The notes beneath the pieces were generated by a model. It saw only the letters and a list, made by a program, of their open reading frames with translations, was not told where the DNA came from and did no database searches. The position numbers and the translations under genes were made by a program. A stretch of DNA of 24,710 nt from a virus: positions 1 through 24,710 of IMG/VR virus record IMGVR_UViG_3300045993_000038. The stretch is one strand, 5' to 3'. The stretch's first letter is position 1; each line of letters begins with the position of its first letter. Of the stretch, positions 9,534-16,771 are shown piece after piece.

Positions 9534-9667
9534 TGAAGTTCTTCGTCAGCATCATCGTCCCGGACAACAGGTTCACCACGTTCACCGAGGCGACCGACTA
9601 CGTGGACAGCATTCTTCAGCAGATTCCCACGGCCATCGTCGAAGTGACCAACGGCAAGCAGGAATAG
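9533..9667 (+). CDS. Small hypothetical protein (44 aa)
   Basis: The start overlaps the preceding TAA. The product begins MKFFVSIIVPDNRF and has an amphipathic helix in the middle (TEATDYVDSILQQ). The N-terminal hydrophobic strand is too short for a confident membrane segment. GGAATG upstream is a weak ribosome site, so coupled translation is likely. It is the last ORF before the tRNA and non-coding stretch. Function unknown. Confidence 0.45.
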   Translation: MKFFVSIIVPDNRFTTFTEATDYVDSILQQIPTAIVEVTNGKQE

Positions 9668-9674
9668 CACCACA

Positions 9675-9745
9675 GTAGGTGAAGTGTTACGGAAGCACTC
9701 CGGTCTCCAAAACCGGCAGCCAAGGTTCGACTCCTTGCACCCGCG
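9675..9745 (+). tRNA. tRNA-Trp candidate (anticodon CCA)
   Basis: A cloverleaf can be drawn by eye. Acceptor arms GTAGGTG and CACCCGC pair with one A-C mismatch and one G-U. The D-arm is GTG/CAC around a loop with GG. The anticodon arm CCGGT/ACCGG closes the seven-base loop CTCCAAA with anticodon CCA (9707-9709). The T-arm CAAGG/CCTTG closes TTCGACT. CCA is not encoded at the 3' end. Position 8 is A instead of the near-universal T, and the acceptor mismatch weakens it slightly. It lies inside the late operon, 7 bases after a small ORF, so it may be processed from the late mRNA. Confidence 0.75.
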
Positions 9746-9748
9746 CTC

Positions 9749-9775
9749 CAACACGGATCGACCGGCCCCGTGTTG
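9749..9775 (+). terminator. Hairpin directly after the tRNA
   Basis: CAACACGG (9749-9756) and CCGTGTTG (9768-9775) form a perfect 8-bp stem with an 11-base loop, starting four bases after the tRNA. No T-run follows, so a processing signal or weak terminator is more likely than a strong intrinsic terminator. A further IR (GCGCAT 9805-9810 / ATGCGC 9834-9839) lies before the scaffold gene. Confidence 0.4.
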
Positions 9776-9869
9776 TGTAACTGCCCGGTAGTCACGGCCT
9801 GACTGCGCATACCCCTGTGTGCAGCAGTGTGTGATGCGCCATCCGCAAATGGTTAACAAGGGAGAAGAA

Positions 9870-10301
9870 ATGTCCGACTACGAATACGACGACGAGAACA
9901 CTTCGGATCTTCCGAAGGAACTTCGTTCGATCATCAAGGCACTGAAGGCAGAGAACGCTGCTCTGACGACTGAGGTTGGTTCGCTTAGGGGCGAGACCCG
10001 TAAGCGCACACTCGCAGAGGAGATCGCAAAGCGCAATCTCAACCCGAAGATCGCGGGTCTCGTGCCCAAGGACCTTGGTGATGACGCACTTGATGAGTGG
10101 TTGACGGAGTACGGCGACGTATTCGGGGCGGGCGCTCCGGCTGTGAACCAGCCGGATCCCAACGCTGCACAAGCAGCGGAGGCTTCACGTCAGGCTACTG
10201 CATTCCAAGGCGCTCCTTCCGGTGACCCCGGTGATCTGCTCACGCGGATCAACGCGGCTGAGAACTGGGATGAGTTGCAGGCGGTGCTGAAGTCTGCGTA
10301 A
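9870..10301 (+). CDS. Capsid scaffolding protein
   Basis: I chose ATG at 9870, preceded by GGGAGAAGAA, over an upstream in-frame ATG at 9819 without a ribosome site. The product has 143 residues. The N-terminus is strongly acidic (Asp/Glu/Tyr-rich). It is followed by a coiled-coil-like helix (about 15-55, with LKAENAALTTEV) and an Ala/Gln-rich C-terminal half. Small size, acidity, predicted coiled coil and position directly before the major capsid gene are typical of phage scaffolding proteins that guide procapsid assembly. No protease motif is visible. The call is by composition and context. Confidence 0.7.
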   Translation: MSDYEYDDENTSDLPKELRSIIKALKAENAALTTEVGSLRGETRKRTLAEEIAKRNLNPKIAGLVPKDLGDDALDEWLTEYGDVFGAGAPAVNQPDPNAAQAAEASRQATAFQGAPSGDPGDLLTRINAAENWDELQAVLKSA

Positions 10302-10317
10302 CCCCTAAGGAGTTGAC

Positions 10318-11424
10318 ATGGCCAACGTTGGCCTTGCAGGGCAGAATGCCCTGAACGTGGTCGGTGGCCCCACCGTCACGGGTAGTACTGCAGGGACGGG
10401 TGCGGATGCTGCGCTTGCCGTAGGTGTTGGCGCTTCCCTGACCGACAAGGTTGACTCGGTTGTACGAGCGACCTTCGACAAGGCGATCCAGTGGAAGTTG
10501 CGCTGGGAGCCGATGTACCGCAACTTCGCGACTCGTCGCCCTGTTGACGTTGCATTCCCCGGTTCCAAGGTGACGATGTTCCGTGCAGGTTCGGCGCAGA
10601 TCGCTCTTGCTACCACCCCCCTGAACGAGTACGAAGACCCCGACGCCAAGGCGATCCCCGGTGCGCTGGAGTCTGTCGATCTCACGATGAACGAGTACGG
10701 TGACGCTTCTGTCACCACGCTGCGTCTGCGTGAGCGTGCGTGGACCCAGATCGATCCGCTTCAGGCTGAGTACGTGGCTCGTGGAATGCGCGACACCACG
10801 GACGCGATCTACCTGAACACGATCTACGGTTCCACTGGCGGCTTCGCCAACACTGGCTTCATGTCCTACAAGGGCGATGCTGCTGGTGCGATCTCTACCA
10901 CGGCAGTTGCTGCTGCGGGTGCTCAGTCGCTTCAGGCTGGTCACATCCGGCGCATCGTTGCGCTGTTCCGCAACAAGGGTCAGTCTCCCTTCGGTGATGG
11001 CTTCTACCTCGGGCTCATCACCCCGGACATCTCGGTTGCTCTTCGTGAGACCACCGACGTTGCCGGTTGGCGCTACCCGCACCTTGAGGACAACGCGAAC
11101 GGCAACATCTGGAACGGCACCGTCGGAATCTTCGAGGGTGTGCGGTTCATTGAGTCGCCGCAGTACCGTGGTCTGGACAAGGGTTCGACCGTCAACGTGT
11201 CGACCTCGCTGGTGCTGCAGAAGCCTGCTTCTGCTACCGCAGCCAACGTCCTGTTCCTTGCGAACGAGGGTCTGGTTGAGGGTGTCGTTCGTGAGCCCGG
11301 TGTCGTGACTACGCCCCAGAATGATAAGTTCGGGCGTCTTTTCGGAATCGGCTGGTACGGCTGGTTCGGTACGTCGATCTACGACGGTGAGTCGGGCGTT
11401 CTCTTCGATGTGAAGAACGGCTGA
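10318..11424 (+). CDS. Major capsid protein
   Basis: The protein has 368 residues with AAGGAG before the ATG. After a Gly/Ala-rich N-terminal arm of about 35 residues comes a long region with MNEYGDASVTTLRLRERA (around residues 122-139) followed by helix QAEYVARGMRDTTDAIYLNTI. This matches the pattern I know from N4-gp56-like, HK97-fold capsid proteins. The codon choice is strongly biased to C-ending codons, as expected for a highly expressed gene. It is flanked by the scaffold gene and, 11 bases after the stop, a strong hairpin. It would form the icosahedral shell. The subfamily assignment is less certain than the capsid call. Confidence 0.82.
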   Translation: MANVGLAGQNALNVVGGPTVTGSTAGTGADAALAVGVGASLTDKVDSVVRATFDKAIQWKLRWEPMYRNFATRRPVDVAFPGSKVTMFRAGSAQIALATTPLNEYEDPDAKAIPGALESVDLTMNEYGDASVTTLRLRERAWTQIDPLQAEYVARGMRDTTDAIYLNTIYGSTGGFANTGFMSYKGDAAGAISTTAVAAAGAQSLQAGHIRRIVALFRNKGQSPFGDGFYLGLITPDISVALRETTDVAGWRYPHLEDNANGNIWNGTVGIFEGVRFIESPQYRGLDKGSTVNVSTSLVLQKPASATAANVLFLANEGLVEGVVREPGVVTTPQNDKFGRLFGIGWYGWFGTSIYDGESGVLFDVKNG

Positions 11425-11435
11425 TCGTAACGTGA

Positions 11436-11475
11436 CAGGAGGAGGGGCGGCACTACTCCGCTGCCTCTCCTCCTG
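11436..11475 (+). terminator. Strong 16-bp hairpin after the capsid gene
   Basis: The arms 11436-11451 and 11460-11475 pair over 16 bp, with only two G-U wobbles, around an eight-base loop. No U-tract follows, so this is either a partial terminator/attenuator that lowers expression of downstream genes relative to capsid, or an mRNA-stabilising or processing element. The next gene starts 18 bases later. Confidence 0.6.
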
Positions 11476-11492
11476 CACAACGAAGGGACACC

Positions 11493-11855
11493 ATGCCTCG
11501 CTTCGCTCCTACCCGTCTGTCGGTTGAGAAGACGGGTCTGCCCTATGCCATGTACTTCGTGTCCCACCCCGTGCAGGACAAGCAGGGCGTCATCGTCAAG
11601 GCACTGGACGGAACGTTCTCTTGGCGCACACGCAACATCATGCTGGACGAGACCATCGATGGAACGGTCTACGAGATTGGTCGCGAGGGTTACTACCTGA
11701 CGCTGGCCGAGGCTCGTGAAGCCATCAACAACTCGGACGTGTACGGCATCTCCTACACCGATGACTACAACGACGAGTACCAAGACTTCTTCATCTGTAA
11801 CACGGCGACCAACACGCCTGACGTTACTACCGATACAGCGGAGGCCATCGCATGA
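11493..11855 (+). CDS. Hypothetical virion or head-completion protein (120 aa)
   Basis: ATG at 11493 follows GAAGGGA. The 120-residue protein is Tyr/Asp-rich with an acidic middle (YTDDYNDEYQDFF) and alternating strand-like segments. It has no recognised motif. As the first gene after the capsid gene it may be a head-completion or decoration protein. The stop overlaps the next start (ATGA). Confidence 0.5.
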   Translation: MPRFAPTRLSVEKTGLPYAMYFVSHPVQDKQGVIVKALDGTFSWRTRNIMLDETIDGTVYEIGREGYYLTLAEAREAINNSDVYGISYTDDYNDEYQDFFICNTATNTPDVTTDTAEAIA

Positions 11856-12322
11856 CGCGTGTTGCGGGGACGACGGGCCACCTTGCTGACCACAATCGGT
11901 GGGAGCAGTTCATCGCTGATGTGACAGCGGGAACGATTGCCATCGGCCAACTGGGACCTCAGGGTCCTGAGGCTGTGACGGCGATCCCGTTCAATCGTAC
12001 GGGTGACCTGACCGTGACGGCTGGAGCGCAGGGCTACCCGGTCGCCTTTGACTGCACGGTGCTGGCAGTGCGCGGCTACATCGCCGCTGCCCCCACAGGC
12101 GCAGACGCCATCTTCGACGTGAACCGCAACGGAACCACGATCTTCGGGACCCAAGCCTCAAGGCCACGTGCTGTCGCTGCGTCCAACACCATCGGCAATA
12201 CGACGGGCATGACTGTTACATCGCTGACTGCCGGGGATGTCCTGACGGTTGACATTGATCAGATCGGATCCACATTCGCGGGGTCAAACGTGACTCTCGT
12301 AATCAGCATAAGGAAGGCATAA
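11852..12322 (+). CDS. Beta-rich virion protein, paralogue of the 12869 gene
   Basis: The ATG overlaps the previous stop (ATGA). The 156-residue protein has a short helical N-terminus (HLADHNRWEQFIAD) and then a beta-sandwich-like C-terminal domain. That domain has DVNRNGTTIF followed by LTAGDVLTVDIDQIG and ends in VTLVISIRK. The same order of motifs occurs in the gene at 12869, so the two probably share one domain. Such modules are frequent in small virion accessory proteins. Capsid decoration or a fibre base is inferred. Confidence 0.55.
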   Translation: MTRVAGTTGHLADHNRWEQFIADVTAGTIAIGQLGPQGPEAVTAIPFNRTGDLTVTAGAQGYPVAFDCTVLAVRGYIAAAPTGADAIFDVNRNGTTIFGTQASRPRAVAASNTIGNTTGMTVTSLTAGDVLTVDIDQIGSTFAGSNVTLVISIRKA

Positions 12323-12323
12323 C

Positions 12324-12869
12324 ATGGCTGCGATTGTCGCGGGCGACATCCTCTTCAAGTACAGCGTCGTTGCCGCAGCGGGCAACACGACGGCCTCTTC
12401 TGCTGCTGCCGCTCTGGGTGACCAGATCAGCACGACAGCGTGGGCTGGTGGCTCGGCGAATGACCTGTTCGACAACATCAGCGGCGCAGAGAATGCGGCA
12501 TCGACAGTGGACTACAGGTGCATCTTCGTGCACAACTCCAACGCTGCGAACACGCTGGAGAACGCGGTCGTCTACCTGTCGGCTGAGACTGCCGGTGGTG
12601 CGAACATCACCCTCGCCATTGACGGCACGGCTGCTTCGGCGATTGCCTCCGCATCAGCACAGGCTGCGACCATCGCCAACGAGACCACGGCACCCACAGG
12701 TACGGGTGCGTTCTCTGCCCCGACCACTGCGGGTACGGGCCTGTCGCTGGGTAACATTCCTTCGGGCCAGTGCAAGGCCTTCTGGGTGAAGCGCACCGCC
12801 ACGAACTCTGCCGCCCTCTCCTCTGATGGCGTGACCATCGCAGTCACGGGTGACACCGGGTCCCTGTAA
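12324..12869 (+). CDS. Beta-rich virion surface protein (181 aa)
   Basis: ATG follows AAGGAAGGC. The protein is Ala/Thr/Ser/Gly-rich with few charges. It opens with IVAGDILFKYSVV. A central DLFDNISGAENAA is followed by VDYRCIFVHNSN. This order I associate with conserved phage structural proteins of unknown role. There is no signal peptide. The composition and position suggest a secreted-like, exposed beta protein on the particle. The stop overlaps the next start (TAATG). Confidence 0.55.
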   Translation: MAAIVAGDILFKYSVVAAAGNTTASSAAAALGDQISTTAWAGGSANDLFDNISGAENAASTVDYRCIFVHNSNAANTLENAVVYLSAETAGGANITLAIDGTAASAIASASAQAATIANETTAPTGTGAFSAPTTAGTGLSLGNIPSGQCKAFWVKRTATNSAALSSDGVTIAVTGDTGSL

Positions 12870-13351
12870 TGGCTGACACGAAGATCAGTGCACTCGCCTC
12901 TGCTTCAGCCCTAGCGGGCACGGAGGTGCTGCCTGTCGTGCAGTCGTCCACCTCAAAGAAGGTCACGGTGGATGCCCTACTGGGGCATCTGACCCAGACG
13001 ATGACGGTGGCTCTCAGTGATGAGACCACGGCGATCACGACGGGCACGGCGAAGGTGACGATGAGGATGCCCTATGCCTGCACCCTCACGTCCGTTCCCC
13101 GTGCGTCCGTGAACACGGTGTCCTCGTCTGGCCTGCCTACGGTGGACATCAACAAGAACGGAACGAGTGTCCTGCACGCGACGAACAAGTTGTCGATTGA
13201 CGCAAGCGAGAAGACCAGCGTGACAGCGACAACGGCTACGTCACTGGTGACGACGGCTATCGCTGACGATGACGAGATCACGTTCGATGTCGATGTTGCG
13301 GGCACCGGGGCCAAGGGCTTGAAGGTCACGCTCTACTACACGGTGCCGTAA
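12869..13351 (+). CDS. Beta-rich virion protein, paralogue of the 11852 gene
   Basis: The 160-residue product starts with MADTKISALASASALAGTEV, a short motif often found at the start of phage fibre or appendage proteins, and then VLPVVQSSTSKKVT. The C-terminal domain carries VDINKNGTSVL, IADDDEITFDVD and KGLKVTLYYTV, matching the motif order of the 11852 product. The TAATG overlap at its start and the TAATG at its end show tight packing. A fibre-base or decoration function is inferred. Confidence 0.6.
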   Translation: MADTKISALASASALAGTEVLPVVQSSTSKKVTVDALLGHLTQTMTVALSDETTAITTGTAKVTMRMPYACTLTSVPRASVNTVSSSGLPTVDINKNGTSVLHATNKLSIDASEKTSVTATTATSLVTTAIADDDEITFDVDVAGTGAKGLKVTLYYTVP

Positions 13352-13689
13352 TGGGTGTCCTGCTAAACCCGTTCATGGTGCAGTCGGGTGCCGCTGCGAC
13401 GGTGCCGGGTGCGCCTCCCGTGCCGTACCTGTTCTCGGAGTGGGAGGACGTGAGCAACTGGTGGGGCGTCATCGCTGGATGGGACCCGCCGGTGTCGGAT
13501 GGGGGTTCCGCTATCACGGGTTACGTCGTGCAACAGTCAGGATTCACTGAGTACACGACCACGGATGTCAACCGCTTCTCCAATGAAGTGATGCTGCATT
13601 GGCCCGAGCAGTCCATGACGATAAAGGTGGCCGCCGTCAACGCTATAGGCCAAGGGCCTTGGTCGCCCTTAGCCACCATCTACCCCTAG
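13351..13689 (+). CDS. Fibronectin type III domain protein
   Basis: The protein has 112 residues. From about residue 18 it reads as one FN3 domain: a PGAPPVPYL lead-in, a GWDPPVSDGGSAITGYVVQQ central strand pair (W-x-P-P-x-x-D-G-G-x-x-I-x-x-Y), and closing VAAVNAIGQGPWSP. FN3 modules are common, mobile additions to phage structural proteins. Here the module is an independent small gene. Presumed role: adhesion or decoration on the virion surface. Confidence 0.8.
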   Translation: MGVLLNPFMVQSGAAATVPGAPPVPYLFSEWEDVSNWWGVIAGWDPPVSDGGSAITGYVVQQSGFTEYTTTDVNRFSNEVMLHWPEQSMTIKVAAVNAIGQGPWSPLATIYP

Positions 13690-13699
13690 AGGAGCAAGG

Positions 13700-13936
13700 A
13701 TGATTCTTCACGATCCCGCTTGCGGCCATGCTTTGCATGGAGCGGCGTGTGGCCTTGAACTGACGGGTAGAACGACATGCGGCTCTTGCGCGAAGATCAT
13801 CGCTGAACGCTCTAGGGGCCGGGACGACATGCTCGCCCAGTTGGAAGCGACCGGAGACATGAAGGTTGTCCTCGCAGCGCAGAGCGCTGCCGCTGCCTGC
13901 ACCTACACCCTGCCTACCCCATTGGAGTTGATGTAA
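13700..13936 (+). CDS. Small Cys/His-rich protein (78 aa)
   Basis: GAGGAG lies just before the ATG. The N-terminal 30 residues have Cys8, His10, His13, Cys17, Cys27 and Cys30 (DPACGHALHGAACG and TTCGSC), a plausible small zinc-binding knuckle. The rest is a helix and an Ala-rich stretch. No family is recognised. A zinc-binding protein within a late operon might assist assembly or act as a regulator. The stop TAA is followed at once by the GTG of the next gene. Confidence 0.5.
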   Translation: MILHDPACGHALHGAACGLELTGRTTCGSCAKIIAERSRGRDDMLAQLEATGDMKVVLAAQSAAAACTYTLPTPLELM

Positions 13937-14764
13937 GTGGCGATCACTACAGGCGACGGCTACATCGCGTCAGCGAAGCAGATCATCCCCTACACCAAGA
14001 CGGCTGCCGTGACCACCATCGCGTTGAACCGTTTCTCCATCGCTCAGGCTGCCGGTAACCCCGGTGCCCTGACGCTGGCTGGTACGGGCGCACCGGGTGG
14101 TGCCCTGTTCACAGATGCGACCGCTGGCTTCCCCACGCTTGTCGCGTTCGGTGGCTCGGCTACCGGCTACCTGACTCGCGTCACGGCGGCGAACACGGTG
14201 ATCGGCAGGATCGAACTGTGGGACAAGATCTACGGCTACAACATTCCCACGGGTGCATCGGGCTTCGGCACGCTGGCAACTCTCACGCTGTCCAGTCAGC
14301 CGTCGATCCTTGGCCGCTGCCCTGACGGGGCTGGTCATGGCCTGCGGCTGTTCTTGGAGATCACGACCCAGATGTCGGCGTCGGCGACGACGGTCAACGT
14401 GACGTACACGAACAGCGCGGGCACGACAGGCAAGTCCACGGGCGCGACTGCTTCCCTGTCGGGCTTCACCGCTGGGCGTTGGGTGGAACTGCCGCTGGCT
14501 TCTGGTGACTCGGGAGTGCAGAAGATTGAGACTGTCGTGATCGGTGGTGCCACGAACGCTGCCGGTGTCGCCAACGTCATCATCGCCCGACCCTTGTGGT
14601 CTGGTTCGATCCGTGTCGCTAACGCTGCCGGTGTCATCACGGACGGTCTGGACAGGACGGGTATGCCCATCGTGTACGACACGAGCGCCATCGTCGCAAC
14701 GACAGTCGCTGACTCTACGTCATCTGGTGTACCGGATCTGAATATCGAAATCGCTAACGGCTAA
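13937..14764 (+). CDS. Beta-rich virion protein (275 aa)
   Basis: GTG start directly after the preceding TAA; TTGGAGTTG upstream gives the ribosome site. The protein is long in Gly/Ala/Thr with alternating strands and has very few charged residues. Features include RIELWDKIYGYNIPTGA (about 93-109) and a repeated strand-turn pattern afterwards. No enzyme motif is seen. It is probably a particle appendage or a minor capsid/tail protein. I do not recognise a named family. Confidence 0.5.
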   Translation: MAITTGDGYIASAKQIIPYTKTAAVTTIALNRFSIAQAAGNPGALTLAGTGAPGGALFTDATAGFPTLVAFGGSATGYLTRVTAANTVIGRIELWDKIYGYNIPTGASGFGTLATLTLSSQPSILGRCPDGAGHGLRLFLEITTQMSASATTVNVTYTNSAGTTGKSTGATASLSGFTAGRWVELPLASGDSGVQKIETVVIGGATNAAGVANVIIARPLWSGSIRVANAAGVITDGLDRTGMPIVYDTSAIVATTVADSTSSGVPDLNIEIANG

Positions 14765-14776
14765 GGAGGGTGGGTC

Positions 14777-16495
14777 GTGGCTACCGCCCCTCCTGAGTTC
14801 TTCTCCCCGTTCGACCTTGTTGCCCTAGTCGAACCGAACTCCACGGTTTACACGGGTTCTAACTCGGATCATGTGACGGATACGTGGACGTTCCCCGAGG
14901 CTCCGCATACGAAGTTCCCTGTCGTAGCAACTCGGGCGACTACGTGGTCGGTGACGAAGCCGACGAACCGGCGATGGAACTACATCCCTGACCCGAACGC
15001 TGGGAACCTCGGGGCATGGTTCGTCGGCGGGTTCGACAGCCAGTGGTCGGTGTCAGCAACTCAGGCATGGACGGGAAGCACGTCCCTGAGGTTCGCTGGG
15101 AACGGCACAAGTGGCTGCTACCTAACGTCGATAAACGTAGGTGAGACTGGCGGGTACGGCACGGCGAAGGCGGTAGCGGGAGAAATCTTCTCCATAAGTT
15201 TCCGCTTCTGGTCGGATGATACGGCGCAGACGCCGTACGTGAACTTCGACTGGCTGAACGCGCACGGCGGGCTCATCAGTACGAACGGTTCTAGCACCTT
15301 CACGGTGACGGCAAGCGCTTGGAACCAGTGCACCTTCACCTCGTCAGCCGCACCGGCTGGCACCGCGTTCGTCAAGGTAACGATAATCGGCTTTCCGACT
15401 GTCGCTAACACGAAGTTCTCGTACTTCGACGGGTTCGTGTTTGAGAAGGCCAGTTCCGCTGGTGCGTACTTCGACGGCACTTCTGCCGCATCCCGCTGGC
15501 TGGGTGATGTCAACGGTTCAACGTCGATGTTCGGAACGGTTGACGCTTCCCGTGCGACGACGTGGGATGTGGCATACACCGCGACGACGACGCCGGTCAC
15601 GGCGTCCCGTGCGACCTCGTGGTCTACCGATGTCGCCGTGTCGTCCACTCGGGCTACAACGTGGCAGGTTCGTTCCGTTGCCACGGGGACGAGGGCGACA
15701 ACGTGGGCGGTCAAGGCTGCTCTCGCTGCACCCGCTACCCGTGCCACGACATGGAACGCCCTCGCCTCTGTCACGGACGCACAGTCCACTACGTGGTCCG
15801 TACTGCAGTCTGCGACCAGTTCACGCTCCACTGTGTGGGACGCGAAGGCGGCAGTAAGCGCCGCTCGTGCGACCACATACGATGTGAAGGCCACGGTCAG
15901 TGGCTCCCGAGCCACCCTGTGGGACATCCTCTCGGCTGTCCGTGAGGGCTACCTGCTAGAGGATGACAGCGGCGACCTCCTGATGGAGGACGGCGCGGGG
16001 ATCTACATCCTTGACGGCGTGGTCAGTGTCACCGCGAGCAGGGCCACCTCGTGGCAGGTTCGGTCAGCCACGGCGTCCACCCGATCCACATCGTGGAACG
16101 TACTGACGCCTGCCTCTTCTTCCCGCCTCACCTCGTGGGACGTGAAGGGTGCGGTTGGTTCGACCCGTGCCACGTCATGGAATGTCCTGACGCCGGTCAC
16201 TCCGTCCACCCGAGCCACCACATGGTCAGCCAAGGCAGCGATTGCTGCGAGCAGGGCAACATCGTGGAGTGTCAAGGGGTCAGTCTCCGGTTCCCGCATG
16301 ACGTTGTGGGATACGAAGGGGCGGGTGTCCCCGAGCAGGGCAACGACATGGTCGGTGCTTGTTGCCGTAGCCACTCCCACGACACGGGCGACGACATGGA
16401 AGACGTTCCAGTCTGTCGGCTCCACGCGCTCTACGACGTGGAACGTATCCATACTTGAGCCAGTCATTGAGTCATGGGGTTTGATCAAACTGTGA
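14777..16495 (+). CDS. Tail-fibre-like protein with SRATTW repeats
   Basis: GTG start, with GGAGG in AAGGAGGGTGGG just upstream. The first 250 residues contain a beta-sandwich-like domain (about 75-245) with strands and a YFDG motif, resembling carbohydrate-binding-like modules of phage tail proteins. From residue 257 to about 560 the protein is made of 19 copies of a roughly 14-residue repeat, consensus S/T-R-A-T-T-W-x-V, in two blocks of 9 and 10. An unrelated insert (about 391-418) separates the blocks. A single TRATTW also occurs near residue 55. The insert resembles the LLEDGSG-type loops of phage tail proteins. A trimeric beta fibre or adhesin with Trp-lined repeats is inferred. Confidence 0.65.
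   Translation: MATAPPEFFSPFDLVALVEPNSTVYTGSNSDHVTDTWTFPEAPHTKFPVVATRATTWSVTKPTNRRWNYIPDPNAGNLGAWFVGGFDSQWSVSATQAWTGSTSLRFAGNGTSGCYLTSINVGETGGYGTAKAVAGEIFSISFRFWSDDTAQTPYVNFDWLNAHGGLISTNGSSTFTVTASAWNQCTFTSSAAPAGTAFVKVTIIGFPTVANTKFSYFDGFVFEKASSAGAYFDGTSAASRWLGDVNGSTSMFGTVDASRATTWDVAYTATTTPVTASRATSWSTDVAVSSTRATTWQVRSVATGTRATTWAVKAALAAPATRATTWNALASVTDAQSTTWSVLQSATSSRSTVWDAKAAVSAARATTYDVKATVSGSRATLWDILSAVREGYLLEDDSGDLLMEDGAGIYILDGVVSVTASRATSWQVRSATASTRSTSWNVLTPASSSRLTSWDVKGAVGSTRATSWNVLTPVTPSTRATTWSAKAAIAASRATSWSVKGSVSGSRMTLWDTKGRVSPSRATTWSVLVAVATPTTRATTWKTFQSVGSTRSTTWNVSILEPVIESWGLIKL
15545..16456 (+). repeat. 42-bp-class coding tandem repeat array
   Basis: Nineteen units encode S/T-R-A-T-T-W-x-V. 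Spacing between successive Arg codons is 14 residues for most units, with exceptions of 15, 16 and 19. Block 1 runs from 15545 to about 15948 and block 2 from 16034 to about 16456. The units differ at the DNA level through codon changes, so protein-level selection, not recent slippage, keeps them alike. Deviant units replace R by Q or W by Y. Confidence 0.85.
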
Positions 16496-16503
16496 GGATC
16501 GCA

Positions 16504-16764
16504 ATGAGCAACTGCAAGTCGAACTGCCCGACGCAGGATCACGCCTCCTACGGCGAGTGCCTACGGGACGGCATGCCATCGACACGTAACTCCACCCAGT
16601 CGGTTGATTCCCTGTACAAGCGGGAGTTGGTCAACTACACGGAGATCACGGAGTACAAGGCCGCGAGGGCGCAGGGGATCCAGCCGAAGGGTTCCAAACT
16701 GAAGGACATCCGCACGGCTGTGGCTGCCAGCAAGGCAACCGACACGGCCCTGACCCTCACCTAG
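16504..16764 (+). CDS. Small hypothetical protein with Cys motif (86 aa)
   Basis: I chose ATG at 16504, preceded by GAGGATC, over an upstream in-frame ATG at 16474 that would overlap the fibre gene. The N-terminus MSNCKSNCPTQDHASYGECL holds Cys4, Cys8 and Cys19, a pattern I recall from small actinophage proteins of unknown role. The C-terminal part is a polar helix rich in Ala, Lys and Thr. It could bind a metal or form disulfides. Confidence 0.6.
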   Translation: MSNCKSNCPTQDHASYGECLRDGMPSTRNSTQSVDSLYKRELVNYTEITEYKAARAQGIQPKGSKLKDIRTAVAASKATDTALTLT

Positions 16765-16771
16765 GAGAGAC

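Noticed and set aside
10249-11478. 409-residue minus-strand ORF opposite the capsid gene
   Set aside because: It lies antisense to the strongly supported major capsid gene, whose biased codon use leaves the opposite strand free of stops. Composition is atypical.
15118-15927. 269-residue minus-strand ORF opposite the fibre gene
   Set aside because: It is the antisense of a repetitive coding sequence; long open antisense frames are expected from the periodic codons, and no ribosome site is seen.
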